A stretch of DNA of 64,000 nt from Marinoscillum sp049115815. Lineage in GTDB: Bacteria > Bacteroidota > Bacteroidia > Cytophagales > Cyclobacteriaceae. Under the pieces are notes generated by a model. That model made no database searches, had not been told where the DNA came from, and saw only the letters and a list, made by a program, of their open reading frames with translations. A program made the position numbers and the translations under genes. Below, in pieces: positions 27,852 to 34,852 of the stretch (its first letter is position 1; each line of letters starts with the position of its first letter). The stretch spans positions 124,001 to 188,000 of the forward strand of contig JAGDZO010000006.1 in assembly GCA_049115815.1 (NCBI GenBank), in the 5' to 3' direction.

Positions 27852-28883
27852 ATGAGAAAAAGTATATTGAATTTCAAAATATCCTCCCTATTGATAGCAC
27901 TATCATTTGTCATCCTAATTGCCTGTGGTGTTGATGAAGAGCCACTTGATCGGGCGGAGGAAGAAATTGTGGAGAACACTGACCAAGAGGAAGAGGAGCA
28001 AGAAGAAGAGAGCGAAGGTGAAGGAGAAAATGAGGGTGAAGGTCAGGGCGAAGGAGAAGGTGAGGGAGAAGGTGAGGGAGAAGGTGAAAATGAGGGCGAA
28101 GGAGAGAGTGATGAAGATGTTGGGGCATACGAAACATGTACGGATGAAGGAACCAACGCAACGAGACAGACGGACATATCTAACCCAGTGAATGTAGGGA
28201 CTATAGATGACAGGAGTTGCTATGCAAATTATAAAGAGAGTACCATCAATGGCAAAGTTTGGGGGGTGTACAACATTACCCATGAATCTAATCATATGGA
28301 TACCAATGGACTTCAACCGAGAATTGAACGCTCTCTTAGCAGATCGCAGACCACTGGTATTGGGAGTTATGCGAAATTCACTGGAACTGTGAGGATTTTG
28401 GAAGTAGGTGACACAGAAGGCACGGGTAGTGATGGTACTTACATTATGCAGGCTAAAGGTAAGCATACAGGTGGTGGAGGTTCTGCAGATCCTGCCATAT
28501 GCCTGTATTTAGCTAAGCCTGTATATGAAGCGGATAGTGATGGTAATCAGGTACAGGTTTCATTTGATGTATTTAGAGAGCAAATCAACTACCGTGGAGG
28601 CTCTGGTGCTAATGGACGAGATATTATTTATCTGACCAACATCAAAAAGAATGTTCCAACTGCAATAGAACTTGAAGTGGGCTTTAGGCAAGACCCAAAT
28701 GATGCTTCTAAGAAGATTCACTATGCTGATGCCATCATAGGAGATGAAGTTTTCAATTGGAACATCCCAGAGCCTGAAAGAGGCACTCAATCTGGTATTA
28801 GATATGGTGCTTACCGAGTAAAAGGAGGTAGAGCTCAAATTAGATGGGCCGATACTACTTACAAAAAAGAAGAGAAGAGCTAA
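27852..28883 (+). CDS. PL28-like (ulvan lyase type) beta-jelly-roll surface lipoprotein
   Basis: Starting at ATG 27852 gives 343 residues with a lipoprotein signal (ILIACG); a GTG at 27810 is in frame but adds only polar residues. After the lipidated Cys comes an acidic run typical of surface-export signals and then a Glu/Gly repeat linker (about residues 40-90). The rest is a jelly-roll domain (WGVYNITHESNHMD, IMQAKGKHTGGGG, ADAIIGDEVFNWN) resembling the short ulvan lyases of PL28; other jelly-roll lyase families such as PL7 are alternatives. These enzymes cut polyuronate-containing chains by beta-elimination. The gene has its own paired operator-like site and a terminator, so it is transcribed alone. 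Confidence 0.62.
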   Translation: MRKSILNFKISSLLIALSFVILIACGVDEEPLDRAEEEIVENTDQEEEEQEEESEGEGENEGEGQGEGEGEGEGEGEGENEGEGESDEDVGAYETCTDEGTNATRQTDISNPVNVGTIDDRSCYANYKESTINGKVWGVYNITHESNHMDTNGLQPRIERSLSRSQTTGIGSYAKFTGTVRILEVGDTEGTGSDGTYIMQAKGKHTGGGGSADPAICLYLAKPVYEADSDGNQVQVSFDVFREQINYRGGSGANGRDIIYLTNIKKNVPTAIELEVGFRQDPNDASKKIHYADAIIGDEVFNWNIPEPERGTQSGIRYGAYRVKGGRAQIRWADTTYKKEEKS

Positions 28884-28960
28884 ATCGGAGCTCGATAGTA
28901 ACTTTCCTTTTTACCCTAGGGAGTGTAAAAAATAATGGTGATTGAACCACAAAAAAAGTA

Positions 28961-28990
28961 AATCCTGAGAATGCATCCTCAGGATTTTTT
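28961..28990 (+). terminator. Rho-independent terminator after the PL28-like gene
   Basis: A perfect 9 bp stem (AATCCTGAG at 28961-28969 with CTCAGGATT at 28978-28986, 8-base loop) is followed directly by a T run to 28990. It lies between the plus-strand PL28-like gene and the convergent minus-strand gene ending at 29046. Confidence 0.88.
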
Positions 28991-29045
28991 ATGACTATTA
29001 GTTGAATAATAAAGCCTTGTGACCGAATAATAGGCGATTACTCAA

Positions 29046-29561
29046 TTAGTCATCAGAGCTACCCCCAGAGTCGTCACCGCCAGAGCCGGTAGGTGGTTTC
29101 ACCTTAGGCATGGAGTCCTTTGATTTAGGTTCTACTTCTTTGGTCTCAAGGACTTTGCCACTTGAGTTGATTTTGAGATATATAAGCACGCCATTTTTCT
29201 TTTCGAAAGTCAAATTATAGATTGTCTCCTTATTAGGACTTTCAACTACTTCACAGCGCTTGAAGGTGCCGCCTTTAGACTTTGACTTAGCCGCATTCAT
29301 GATCGAATTTGGCATCTGTTCTACAGTCAAATAATATATCGTGCCTTGCCATTGATTCTTAGCGTCAAACTTCACTGACTTCATAACACCCTCGTGTTCA
29401 ATTTTGGCTTTGGTCAGATTCTTTGCCTGTTTATGTGACTTAATAGTTGCGTTAGGATAATTCTTCGCAATAACCCCCTTTAATTCATCTGAAAGGTCTT
29501 TTTTTTGAGCGCAGGCGATTACTACCAGTAAACAGAAACCTGCAGTGAGAATTGTTTTCAT
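29046..29561 (-). CDS. Secreted PepSY-like domain protein
   Basis: The 171-residue product has a signal peptide (LLVVIACAQ, possibly a lipoprotein at Cys17). The mature part resembles the PepSY-like (DUF2874) domain of Bacteroidota periplasmic proteins: LKGVIAKNYPNATI, then paired beta-hairpins with NLTFEKKNGVLIYLKINSSGKVLE. The last 25 residues are a low-complexity Gly/Ser/Asp tail. It faces the PL28-like gene and shares the terminator region. Such proteins are thought to bind peptides or modulate envelope proteins, and no link to polysaccharide use is evident. Confidence 0.6.
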   Translation of the reverse strand: MKTILTAGFCLLVVIACAQKKDLSDELKGVIAKNYPNATIKSHKQAKNLTKAKIEHEGVMKSVKFDAKNQWQGTIYYLTVEQMPNSIMNAAKSKSKGGTFKRCEVVESPNKETIYNLTFEKKNGVLIYLKINSSGKVLETKEVEPKSKDSMPKVKPPTGSGGDDSGGSSDD

Positions 29562-29652
29562 AAATTGGACTATATCACGAGATCGAAATCAGAATGTTGC
29601 GCTTCCACGCCATAATAATTTATGAATTTTCTATCCAGATTTGTTCGTCACT

Positions 29653-29703
29653 GCTCGATCGCAATTACATTAAGAACCACCTATTTTTAGACTATTCTAC
29701 CAC
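29653..29703 (+). repeat. 51 bp dispersed repeat, copy 2
   Basis: This segment aligns without gaps to 27509-27559 in the same orientation, with the last 11 bases (TATTCTACCAC) and the first 10 identical. The copies are 2144 bp apart and bracket the PL28-like and PepSY-like genes. Confidence 0.6.
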
Positions 29704-29765
29704 TTTTTCGCATAAAAAGGTATCAGGAATTATATTGCTTTAAGTCGGAATTATTCAATTGATAG

Positions 29766-31250
29766 ATGACTCGCTTTATAACAGCAATTATATGTGCCAT
29801 TCTCTGGGTTAACCTCCATGCCCAGCAGAACCCTTCTTTGATCACTGACACCATTTATTATACCAACAACTGGGGCATAAGCGGTAAAGGAAACTTTGTC
29901 TATTACAGAATAGCCACATTCCATCCAGATAGTATGTATTTCGTGGGTCCATTTGTGGACTATTATGCAAGTGGTGCGATTCTCGAGAAAGGTCAGTACG
30001 ATGATGAAGGGGCTAAAACGGGGCATTTTACTAGGTACTATAATAACGGGTACCTATACAGTGAAGGAAGCTTTGTTAATAATGAGGCATTAGGAGATTG
30101 GCTTTACTATTATAGAGATGGGGCACTTAGGGAAAAGATATCTTTCAGCGAATCGGATTACACTGTGGTGGATTATTTCAATCCTGCAGGAAAGCAGAAA
30201 GTGCGCAATGGTACAGGGAAATGGAAGTTTTCCTTGAGAATTAGCGGCTATAGATCTCCCTATATGGTAGGGGTTTTTGAGAAGGGAGAGAAAATAGGTG
30301 AGTGGAAAGTCAGAGATGAAACAAGCAAAATGCTCATGAAAGAAATCTACAATGGTGGCGTCTTTCGTCATGGAGTGGTCATCAAAGAAGATGACGTGGA
30401 AAGCTACACTGAACCTATTATTTCTAAAAAATCTCTGATGGCTAATAATCACAAGATCATCGAAGCTTTCAGATTCAATGATTGGGTCACCCAAGAACAA
30501 TATCCCTACTTCAAATCAAGACCAAGAAATCGTGAAGAAGTATTGAGCCGAAGAGAAACAAAAAGGCAACGAAGTGCTAAACCAGTAGGAGGGATGAGCG
30601 CCTTTTATAGACGAGTGGGATCAAATCTGAATTATCCTCATGAAGCTAGGAGGAGCGGTATAGAAGGGCGAGTTTATGTGAGTTTCATTGTGAAAAAAGA
30701 TGGAACACTTGCTGATTTACGGGTAGTGAAAGGTATTGGAGGAGGTTGTGATGAAGAGGCCGTAAGAGTCATTGCGCAGGGTCCCAAGTGGATTCCGCCA
30801 GTTGAGAATGGTGATACACTTGAAGTGAGTATGGTTTTGCCCTTAATTTTTAGATTAACAGGTTCTAAACCACAAAAGGTCAAGCCAAGTCAAAGCGCTA
30901 CGACCATAAAAGATTTGCCGATAGCAGATGAAGGTGATGAAATTTTTACCATTGTTCAGGATAACGCAGAGCCTGAAGGCGGTATGGAAACATTTTATGA
31001 ATATGTAAAGCAAAATTTAGTGTATCCTGAGGAGGCTAGAAAAAAGGGTGTTGCCGGTAGAGTTTATGTACAACTGGTTGTGGAGAAAGATGGCAGTATT
31101 TCAAATATGAAAGTGGCCAAAGGGTTGGGATTGGAATGTGATAAGGAAGCATATAGATTGGTTAAATCATACCCAGCATGGAAGGTGGGCAAACAACGCG
31201 GAGAAAATGTAAGGCAGAGGATCATTCTGCCAGTGGTATTTAAGCTTTAG
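29766..31250 (+). CDS. MORN-repeat protein with two TonB C-terminal domains
   Basis: The 494-residue protein has a signal peptide ending near NLHAQ. Residues about 50-200 contain MORN/YwqK-type repeats (GPFVDYYASGAILEKGQYD, GHFTRYYNNGYLYSEGSF). Two TonB C-terminal domains follow at about 280-365 (NYPHEARRSGIEGRVYVSF) and 405-494 (VYPEEARKKGVAGRVYVQL). TonB C domains contact outer-membrane receptors; two in one chain, with no obvious membrane anchor beyond the signal sequence, is unusual for a classical energy transducer. It may be a soluble periplasmic partner or a structural protein. No operon partner is evident. Confidence 0.75.
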   Translation: MTRFITAIICAILWVNLHAQQNPSLITDTIYYTNNWGISGKGNFVYYRIATFHPDSMYFVGPFVDYYASGAILEKGQYDDEGAKTGHFTRYYNNGYLYSEGSFVNNEALGDWLYYYRDGALREKISFSESDYTVVDYFNPAGKQKVRNGTGKWKFSLRISGYRSPYMVGVFEKGEKIGEWKVRDETSKMLMKEIYNGGVFRHGVVIKEDDVESYTEPIISKKSLMANNHKIIEAFRFNDWVTQEQYPYFKSRPRNREEVLSRRETKRQRSAKPVGGMSAFYRRVGSNLNYPHEARRSGIEGRVYVSFIVKKDGTLADLRVVKGIGGGCDEEAVRVIAQGPKWIPPVENGDTLEVSMVLPLIFRLTGSKPQKVKPSQSATTIKDLPIADEGDEIFTIVQDNAEPEGGMETFYEYVKQNLVYPEEARKKGVAGRVYVQLVVEKDGSISNMKVAKGLGLECDKEAYRLVKSYPAWKVGKQRGENVRQRIILPVVFKL

Positions 31251-31377
31251 GTGTCCATGTGCGGATCGTCAGAGAAACTGTGAAGAGAAATACGTTTTAA
31301 ACATTCTCTTTTGATCATAGCTCAGATGCTAATTAGGAGATTTGGACAGCTTGACCGAAATACGCTAACTTTAGGCT

Positions 31378-31608
31378 ATGGCAACTAAGGAAAAACTCAG
31401 AAAAACGATCCTTAATAAGATCGAGAAACTGTCAGACGACAAACTTCCTAACTTGGACGCCTACATTACTGATTTGGAGACTGTTCTCTCATCTGACCGA
31501 TCCCCATTGTCTTTTAGTGGAATTTTTAAAGATTTGGAGTTAAATGAATTGACAGACGAACTTCACAAAACCCGAGGAGACATAACCCAACGAATTCCGG
31601 AATTTTGA
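31378..31608 (+). CDS. Putative antitoxin of a VapBC-like pair
   Basis: This small 76-residue protein is predicted to be helical in its first half (KEKLRKTILNKIEKLSD) with an acidic second part. It overlaps the following PIN-domain toxin gene: its TGA stop shares bases with the toxin's TTG start. This layout and size are typical of type II toxin-antitoxin operons, where the antitoxin binds both toxin and promoter DNA. Its own family is not recognised, so the call rests on context. Confidence 0.62.
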   Translation: MATKEKLRKTILNKIEKLSDDKLPNLDAYITDLETVLSSDRSPLSFSGIFKDLELNELTDELHKTRGDITQRIPEF

Positions 31609-32009
31609 ATCGTTGGCTTATTGATACAGACATCCTTTCTTACTTTTTGAAAGGGGACAAGAAAACATCTGAGAACTTTGAGCTTTATCTTAGAGAGTAC
31701 CCCAAACTCACCATCTCTGAAATAACTTATTTCGAGATACTTTCAGGATTGACTTATAAGAAAGCGACCAAGCAAATTGAGGGTTTCGAAAACTTCATTT
31801 CAACTTGTGAAATCCTTAAGTTATCAACCATCTCAATAAGAATTTCTGCAAGCATATTTGCCGAACTTAGAGAAAAAGGAGTAACTATTGGAACAGCTGA
31901 CTTGCTAATTGCAGGCATTGCACGTGTAAACAATTTGGTATTGGTAACTAACAACCAAAAGCATTATCAACCGATTTCGGAACTCTCAACTGCCAACTGG
32001 AACGAGTAA
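31605..32009 (+). CDS. PIN-domain ribonuclease toxin, VapC-like
   Basis: The 134-residue protein is a complete PIN domain. Acidic metal-binding residues are visible at Asp7/Asp9 (LIDTDILS), Glu44 (YFEILSG) and Asp99 (GTADLLIAG), with the closing VLVTNNQKHYQPI segment. PIN toxins cut RNA, often tRNA, when not bound by the antitoxin. The only sensible start is TTG 31605, overlapping the antitoxin stop by 4 bp, so translation is coupled. The pair lies in the part of the window least tied to polysaccharide use. Confidence 0.85.
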   Translation: MNRWLIDTDILSYFLKGDKKTSENFELYLREYPKLTISEITYFEILSGLTYKKATKQIEGFENFISTCEILKLSTISIRISASIFAELREKGVTIGTADLLIAGIARVNNLVLVTNNQKHYQPISELSTANWNE

Positions 32010-32060
32010 AAGCCCCCTCTTTCAAATGCATTTGTAACCTAGCGTTAAAAGCCCACTACC

Positions 32061-32726
32061 TCAATCTCTTCTAGAGATCAATGTGATTTCAATCACCCCA
32101 TTAGCACCACGTACTCCATAAAGTGAGGCATCAGCTCCTTGCAATACAGCTATGCTCTTAATTTGAGTGGGCTCTATGTTGGATATATCATTGGTGACCA
32201 AACCATCCACCACCAAGAGCGCTGCCTTGCTAAGGCTCAGCGAATGGTTCCCTTGATTGACCAGATAAACTTCCCCATTGCTCTGCGAATCTACCCTTAT
32301 CCCTGGGTGCTCCATGCGAAGCACTTCATAGATGTCTGTCATTTCATAATACTTGTAATTTGTATAACCGACAGTAGCCAACCCCTTCTCGAGATTTTCT
32401 TTTGATATGTGATTATTTGATGTGGCAAGTTGTTGGGCCATGTCTCCGTCCTGCAACATTAGATTCACGTCTATTGGCTGATCATCTTTGATTCTGATTT
32501 TTCTTTCCACGAATCCCTCAGCTCGAAAAGTCACCATATCTCTATTCTTGGTTTCAAGTCGGTAGAGTCCGTTGGTGTCGGTAAGTGTCTTTGCGCCAGA
32601 CCTGGCAGTTACTTCTACATGGGCTAGGGGGATGTTTCCAAAAGTAGTCACCCGTCCAGTCAATTCCTTCGCTTGACTCACTAAGAGTATGCACATGCTG
32701 AGCGTTAAAGTCATAATATGTTTCAT
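32061..32726 (-). CDS. Truncated TonB-receptor-like protein (carboxypeptidase-regulatory plus plug domain)
   Basis: The 221-residue protein has a signal peptide (MCILLVSQA), a carboxypeptidase-regulatory-like domain (about 22-95, GRVTTFGNIPLAHVEV) and a plug domain of TonB-dependent receptors (about 110-220, ending PTQIKSIAVLQGADASLYGVRGANGVIEI). The outer-membrane beta-barrel that normally follows is absent: the gene ends cleanly after the plug with a stop and there is no barrel-like sequence next to it. It may be a stand-alone plug-type periplasmic protein, a class known in Bacteroidota, or the remnant of a SusC-like receptor. It is divergent from the lyase gene at 32978. Confidence 0.7.
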   Translation of the reverse strand: MKHIMTLTLSMCILLVSQAKELTGRVTTFGNIPLAHVEVTARSGAKTLTDTNGLYRLETKNRDMVTFRAEGFVERKIRIKDDQPIDVNLMLQDGDMAQQLATSNNHISKENLEKGLATVGYTNYKYYEMTDIYEVLRMEHPGIRVDSQSNGEVYLVNQGNHSLSLSKAALLVVDGLVTNDISNIEPTQIKSIAVLQGADASLYGVRGANGVIEITLISRRD

Positions 32727-32813
32727 AAGAGTGTTTTTTGGGTGCTGGCTTACTTTTCTAAGATACCTGGATTTGATCTTACCGGAGTTAGCATAATGCT
32801 CTTTTGGACAGAT

Positions 32814-32844
32814 TTGGATTATGACACCTTCTTTTTGGATTATA
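32814..32844 (+). promoter_or_regulatory. Paired TTGGACTATT-type operator, 21 bp spacing
   Basis: TTGGATTATG at 32814 and TTGGATTATA at 32835 are almost identical and start 21 bp apart. They lie 134 bp before the chosen start of the propeller lyase at 32978. Their position supports that start over an upstream in-frame one at 32855, which would place the pair almost at the start codon. Confidence 0.55.
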
Positions 32845-32977
32845 AGATCAGCGTGTGGCAGTTACTTTATGTTTCAAAGTTGGATATACTCATGCACGCT
32901 CTATGGAGAAAGTGCTTTTTCGAGTATTAACGACTAGAAAGTTTTATTTGAACCTATTTCTTTATTTAAAGCGATTT

Positions 32978-34687
32978 ATGATGATGCTTAATTCTTATGC
33001 AGTGTTTAGGAAAATTACATTAGTCCTTTTATTGGCGCTATCTGTTGTGGTAGATGCCCAAGAGGTAACCAAATTAGCCGAGCTGGAGATTGCTGAAAAT
33101 GGTCTTTACTTTGATGGACAAAGAAGAACAAATGCAGATCTGAATACAGATGAGCCTGGATTCGATTATTTCTTTGGCAGAAGAATCACTCCTCATGGAG
33201 ATTGCATCAAGCAATTTGGTGACTATGTTTTTATGAGTTGGTGGGCCGGTGGTGAAGAAAACAAGCATGTCATGCTTTCCAGATACAACATTAAGACTGA
33301 GGTGCTTGAGGAAATCGAATTTCCGCATACCCACGTAGGAATGCGATCAAAATACCCACATGTTGGGGATTCACACAATACCATTGCTGTTGCTATTTCT
33401 CCACTGGATAGCACAGTGCATCTTCTGTATGACATGCACTCTTACAGCAAACAGGATTTTCCTGATACCTATTTCAACTACAATATTTCGAAAAAAGGTG
33501 GGGCACTGGTCCCTGATGGAGAATTTAATCGTGATGTATTCAATCCCAAGCAGACATATTTAAATCAGATTTATAACTACTCCGATATTACCTATCCAAA
33601 TTTCTTTTTGAATGACAGAGACGAACTATTTGTATGGTTTAGAGAGGGTGGAAACAACAACGGAGCGTACAAATTCGCGAAATACAATGGAACAATTTGG
33701 AGCAATTTCACAGACTTTAATGTGCTCAATGCCAGAGGAAGAGGCAATGCTTACAATTGGGGGCTGTACGGTGATCTCAAATATGTCAATGGTAAGTTTC
33801 GTGTAGGGTTTGTGAAGCGGATGAGTAACAATAACGATAAGTATGTCTACAACAATGGCTGGCATTATGGTTACTCCAATGATCCTGATGGTAAAAAGGA
33901 ATGGTTCAATCACAGCGGACAACCTTTGAGTCTCCCAGTCATTGATCCAGCCAAGTTGTTTTTTTATGAGCCGGGAAATCTTGTAACTGATGGGGGCGCC
34001 AACTCAGTAACAATCAGTTCGGGAGCAGATTGGACGGTATCAGATAACGAAAGCATTCACTTCATTACCAATAAAATCCGAAGCAAGGCAGGAGAAAATG
34101 TTGATGTACACGGATATAAAAAACCAGGAGAAAGCGAGTTTACCATCAGTACAGAATTTCCGGGTGGCACGCTATATGAAGCAAGAGGCAACCATGTGTT
34201 TTTGATGGACTTGAATAGCTCAGGAAGACCTTATGTCTACGTTACTGAAGGTGGTACCAATGATTGGGAGCTTTTGTATGAAGCATCAGATGGTAAAAGA
34301 TTCAGACATATGAACGTATTGATAGAGGACGATAAGCTTTTCATGTATCTGATGGAGTCATCATCGGGCGATGCTCAGCCTATTCACCTTCAGGTTTATG
34401 ATCTTGGGCTGCCTGAGGTTGTTGAGGTAACTCCATTAGCAGCAGAGGTACAGAGTCCAATTGAGCAAGTAGCCATTTACCCAAATCCTGCATCTGAATG
34501 GCTCTTTGTAAGCCATGCAAGTCAAGAGCCAGTAAGCTATAGAATCTATGACATGGCTGGTGTTGAACAGCAGAATGGACAATTGACAGATTTCGCGATT
34601 GATGTGAGTACCCTCAAAACGGGATTGTATTTGCTAAATGTTCAGAGTGCGGATTTGAACGAAACCATTCGATTCAAAGTCAAATAA
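32978..34687 (+). CDS. BNR-type beta-propeller polysaccharide lyase (PL24-like), T9SS-exported
   Basis: ATG 32978 gives 569 residues with a signal peptide (ITLVLLLALSVVVDAQ); an in-frame start at 32855 would put 41 extra residues before it. The body looks like the seven-bladed propeller of PL24-type ulvan lyases, with the signature PHGDCIKQFGDYVFMSWW, the HNTIAVAISP blade and LLYDMHSY. The last 75 residues or so are a T9SS sorting domain (IYPNPASEWLFV). Lyases of this type cut rhamnose-uronate bonds by beta-elimination outside the cell. Paralogues with the same signature are at 46594 and 58857. A paired operator precedes it. Family assignment is by pattern only. Confidence 0.65.
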   Translation: MMMLNSYAVFRKITLVLLLALSVVVDAQEVTKLAELEIAENGLYFDGQRRTNADLNTDEPGFDYFFGRRITPHGDCIKQFGDYVFMSWWAGGEENKHVMLSRYNIKTEVLEEIEFPHTHVGMRSKYPHVGDSHNTIAVAISPLDSTVHLLYDMHSYSKQDFPDTYFNYNISKKGGALVPDGEFNRDVFNPKQTYLNQIYNYSDITYPNFFLNDRDELFVWFREGGNNNGAYKFAKYNGTIWSNFTDFNVLNARGRGNAYNWGLYGDLKYVNGKFRVGFVKRMSNNNDKYVYNNGWHYGYSNDPDGKKEWFNHSGQPLSLPVIDPAKLFFYEPGNLVTDGGANSVTISSGADWTVSDNESIHFITNKIRSKAGENVDVHGYKKPGESEFTISTEFPGGTLYEARGNHVFLMDLNSSGRPYVYVTEGGTNDWELLYEASDGKRFRHMNVLIEDDKLFMYLMESSSGDAQPIHLQVYDLGLPEVVEVTPLAAEVQSPIEQVAIYPNPASEWLFVSHASQEPVSYRIYDMAGVEQQNGQLTDFAIDVSTLKTGLYLLNVQSADLNETIRFKVK

Positions 34688-34852
34688 GATCAAAAGTCTT
34701 CAAGTTGAGATTCAACAATCCATTTTACTGGTGGATTAGTCCATAATGGAATGCTGAGAGATAGAAGCTCTTAAGCTTTAAGTATTTTGGTTACACAAGA
34801 TTTGTACTTCCTCCAATTCGGGATAAAAGTCATTTGTTAGTAATCCAGATAC

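Noticed and set aside
27950..28125. Possible CRISPR or tandem-repeat array
   Set aside because: The repeats are short coding hexamers with no spacers, inside the frame of the PL28-like protein.
27915..28466. Long open frame on the minus strand across the PL28-like gene
   Set aside because: It exists because the Glu/Gly repeat on the plus strand has no stops in the opposite frame; its product is Phe/Leu/Ser repeat without domain, signal or start context.
32855..32977. Upstream start for the propeller lyase at 32978
   Set aside because: It adds 41 residues before the signal peptide and would place the paired operator almost at the start codon.
34704..34740. Terminator or operator after the propeller lyase at 32978-34687
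   Set aside because: Only short palindromes (GTTGA/TCAAC and AATCCA/TGGATT) without a T run or the 21 bp paired motif are present.
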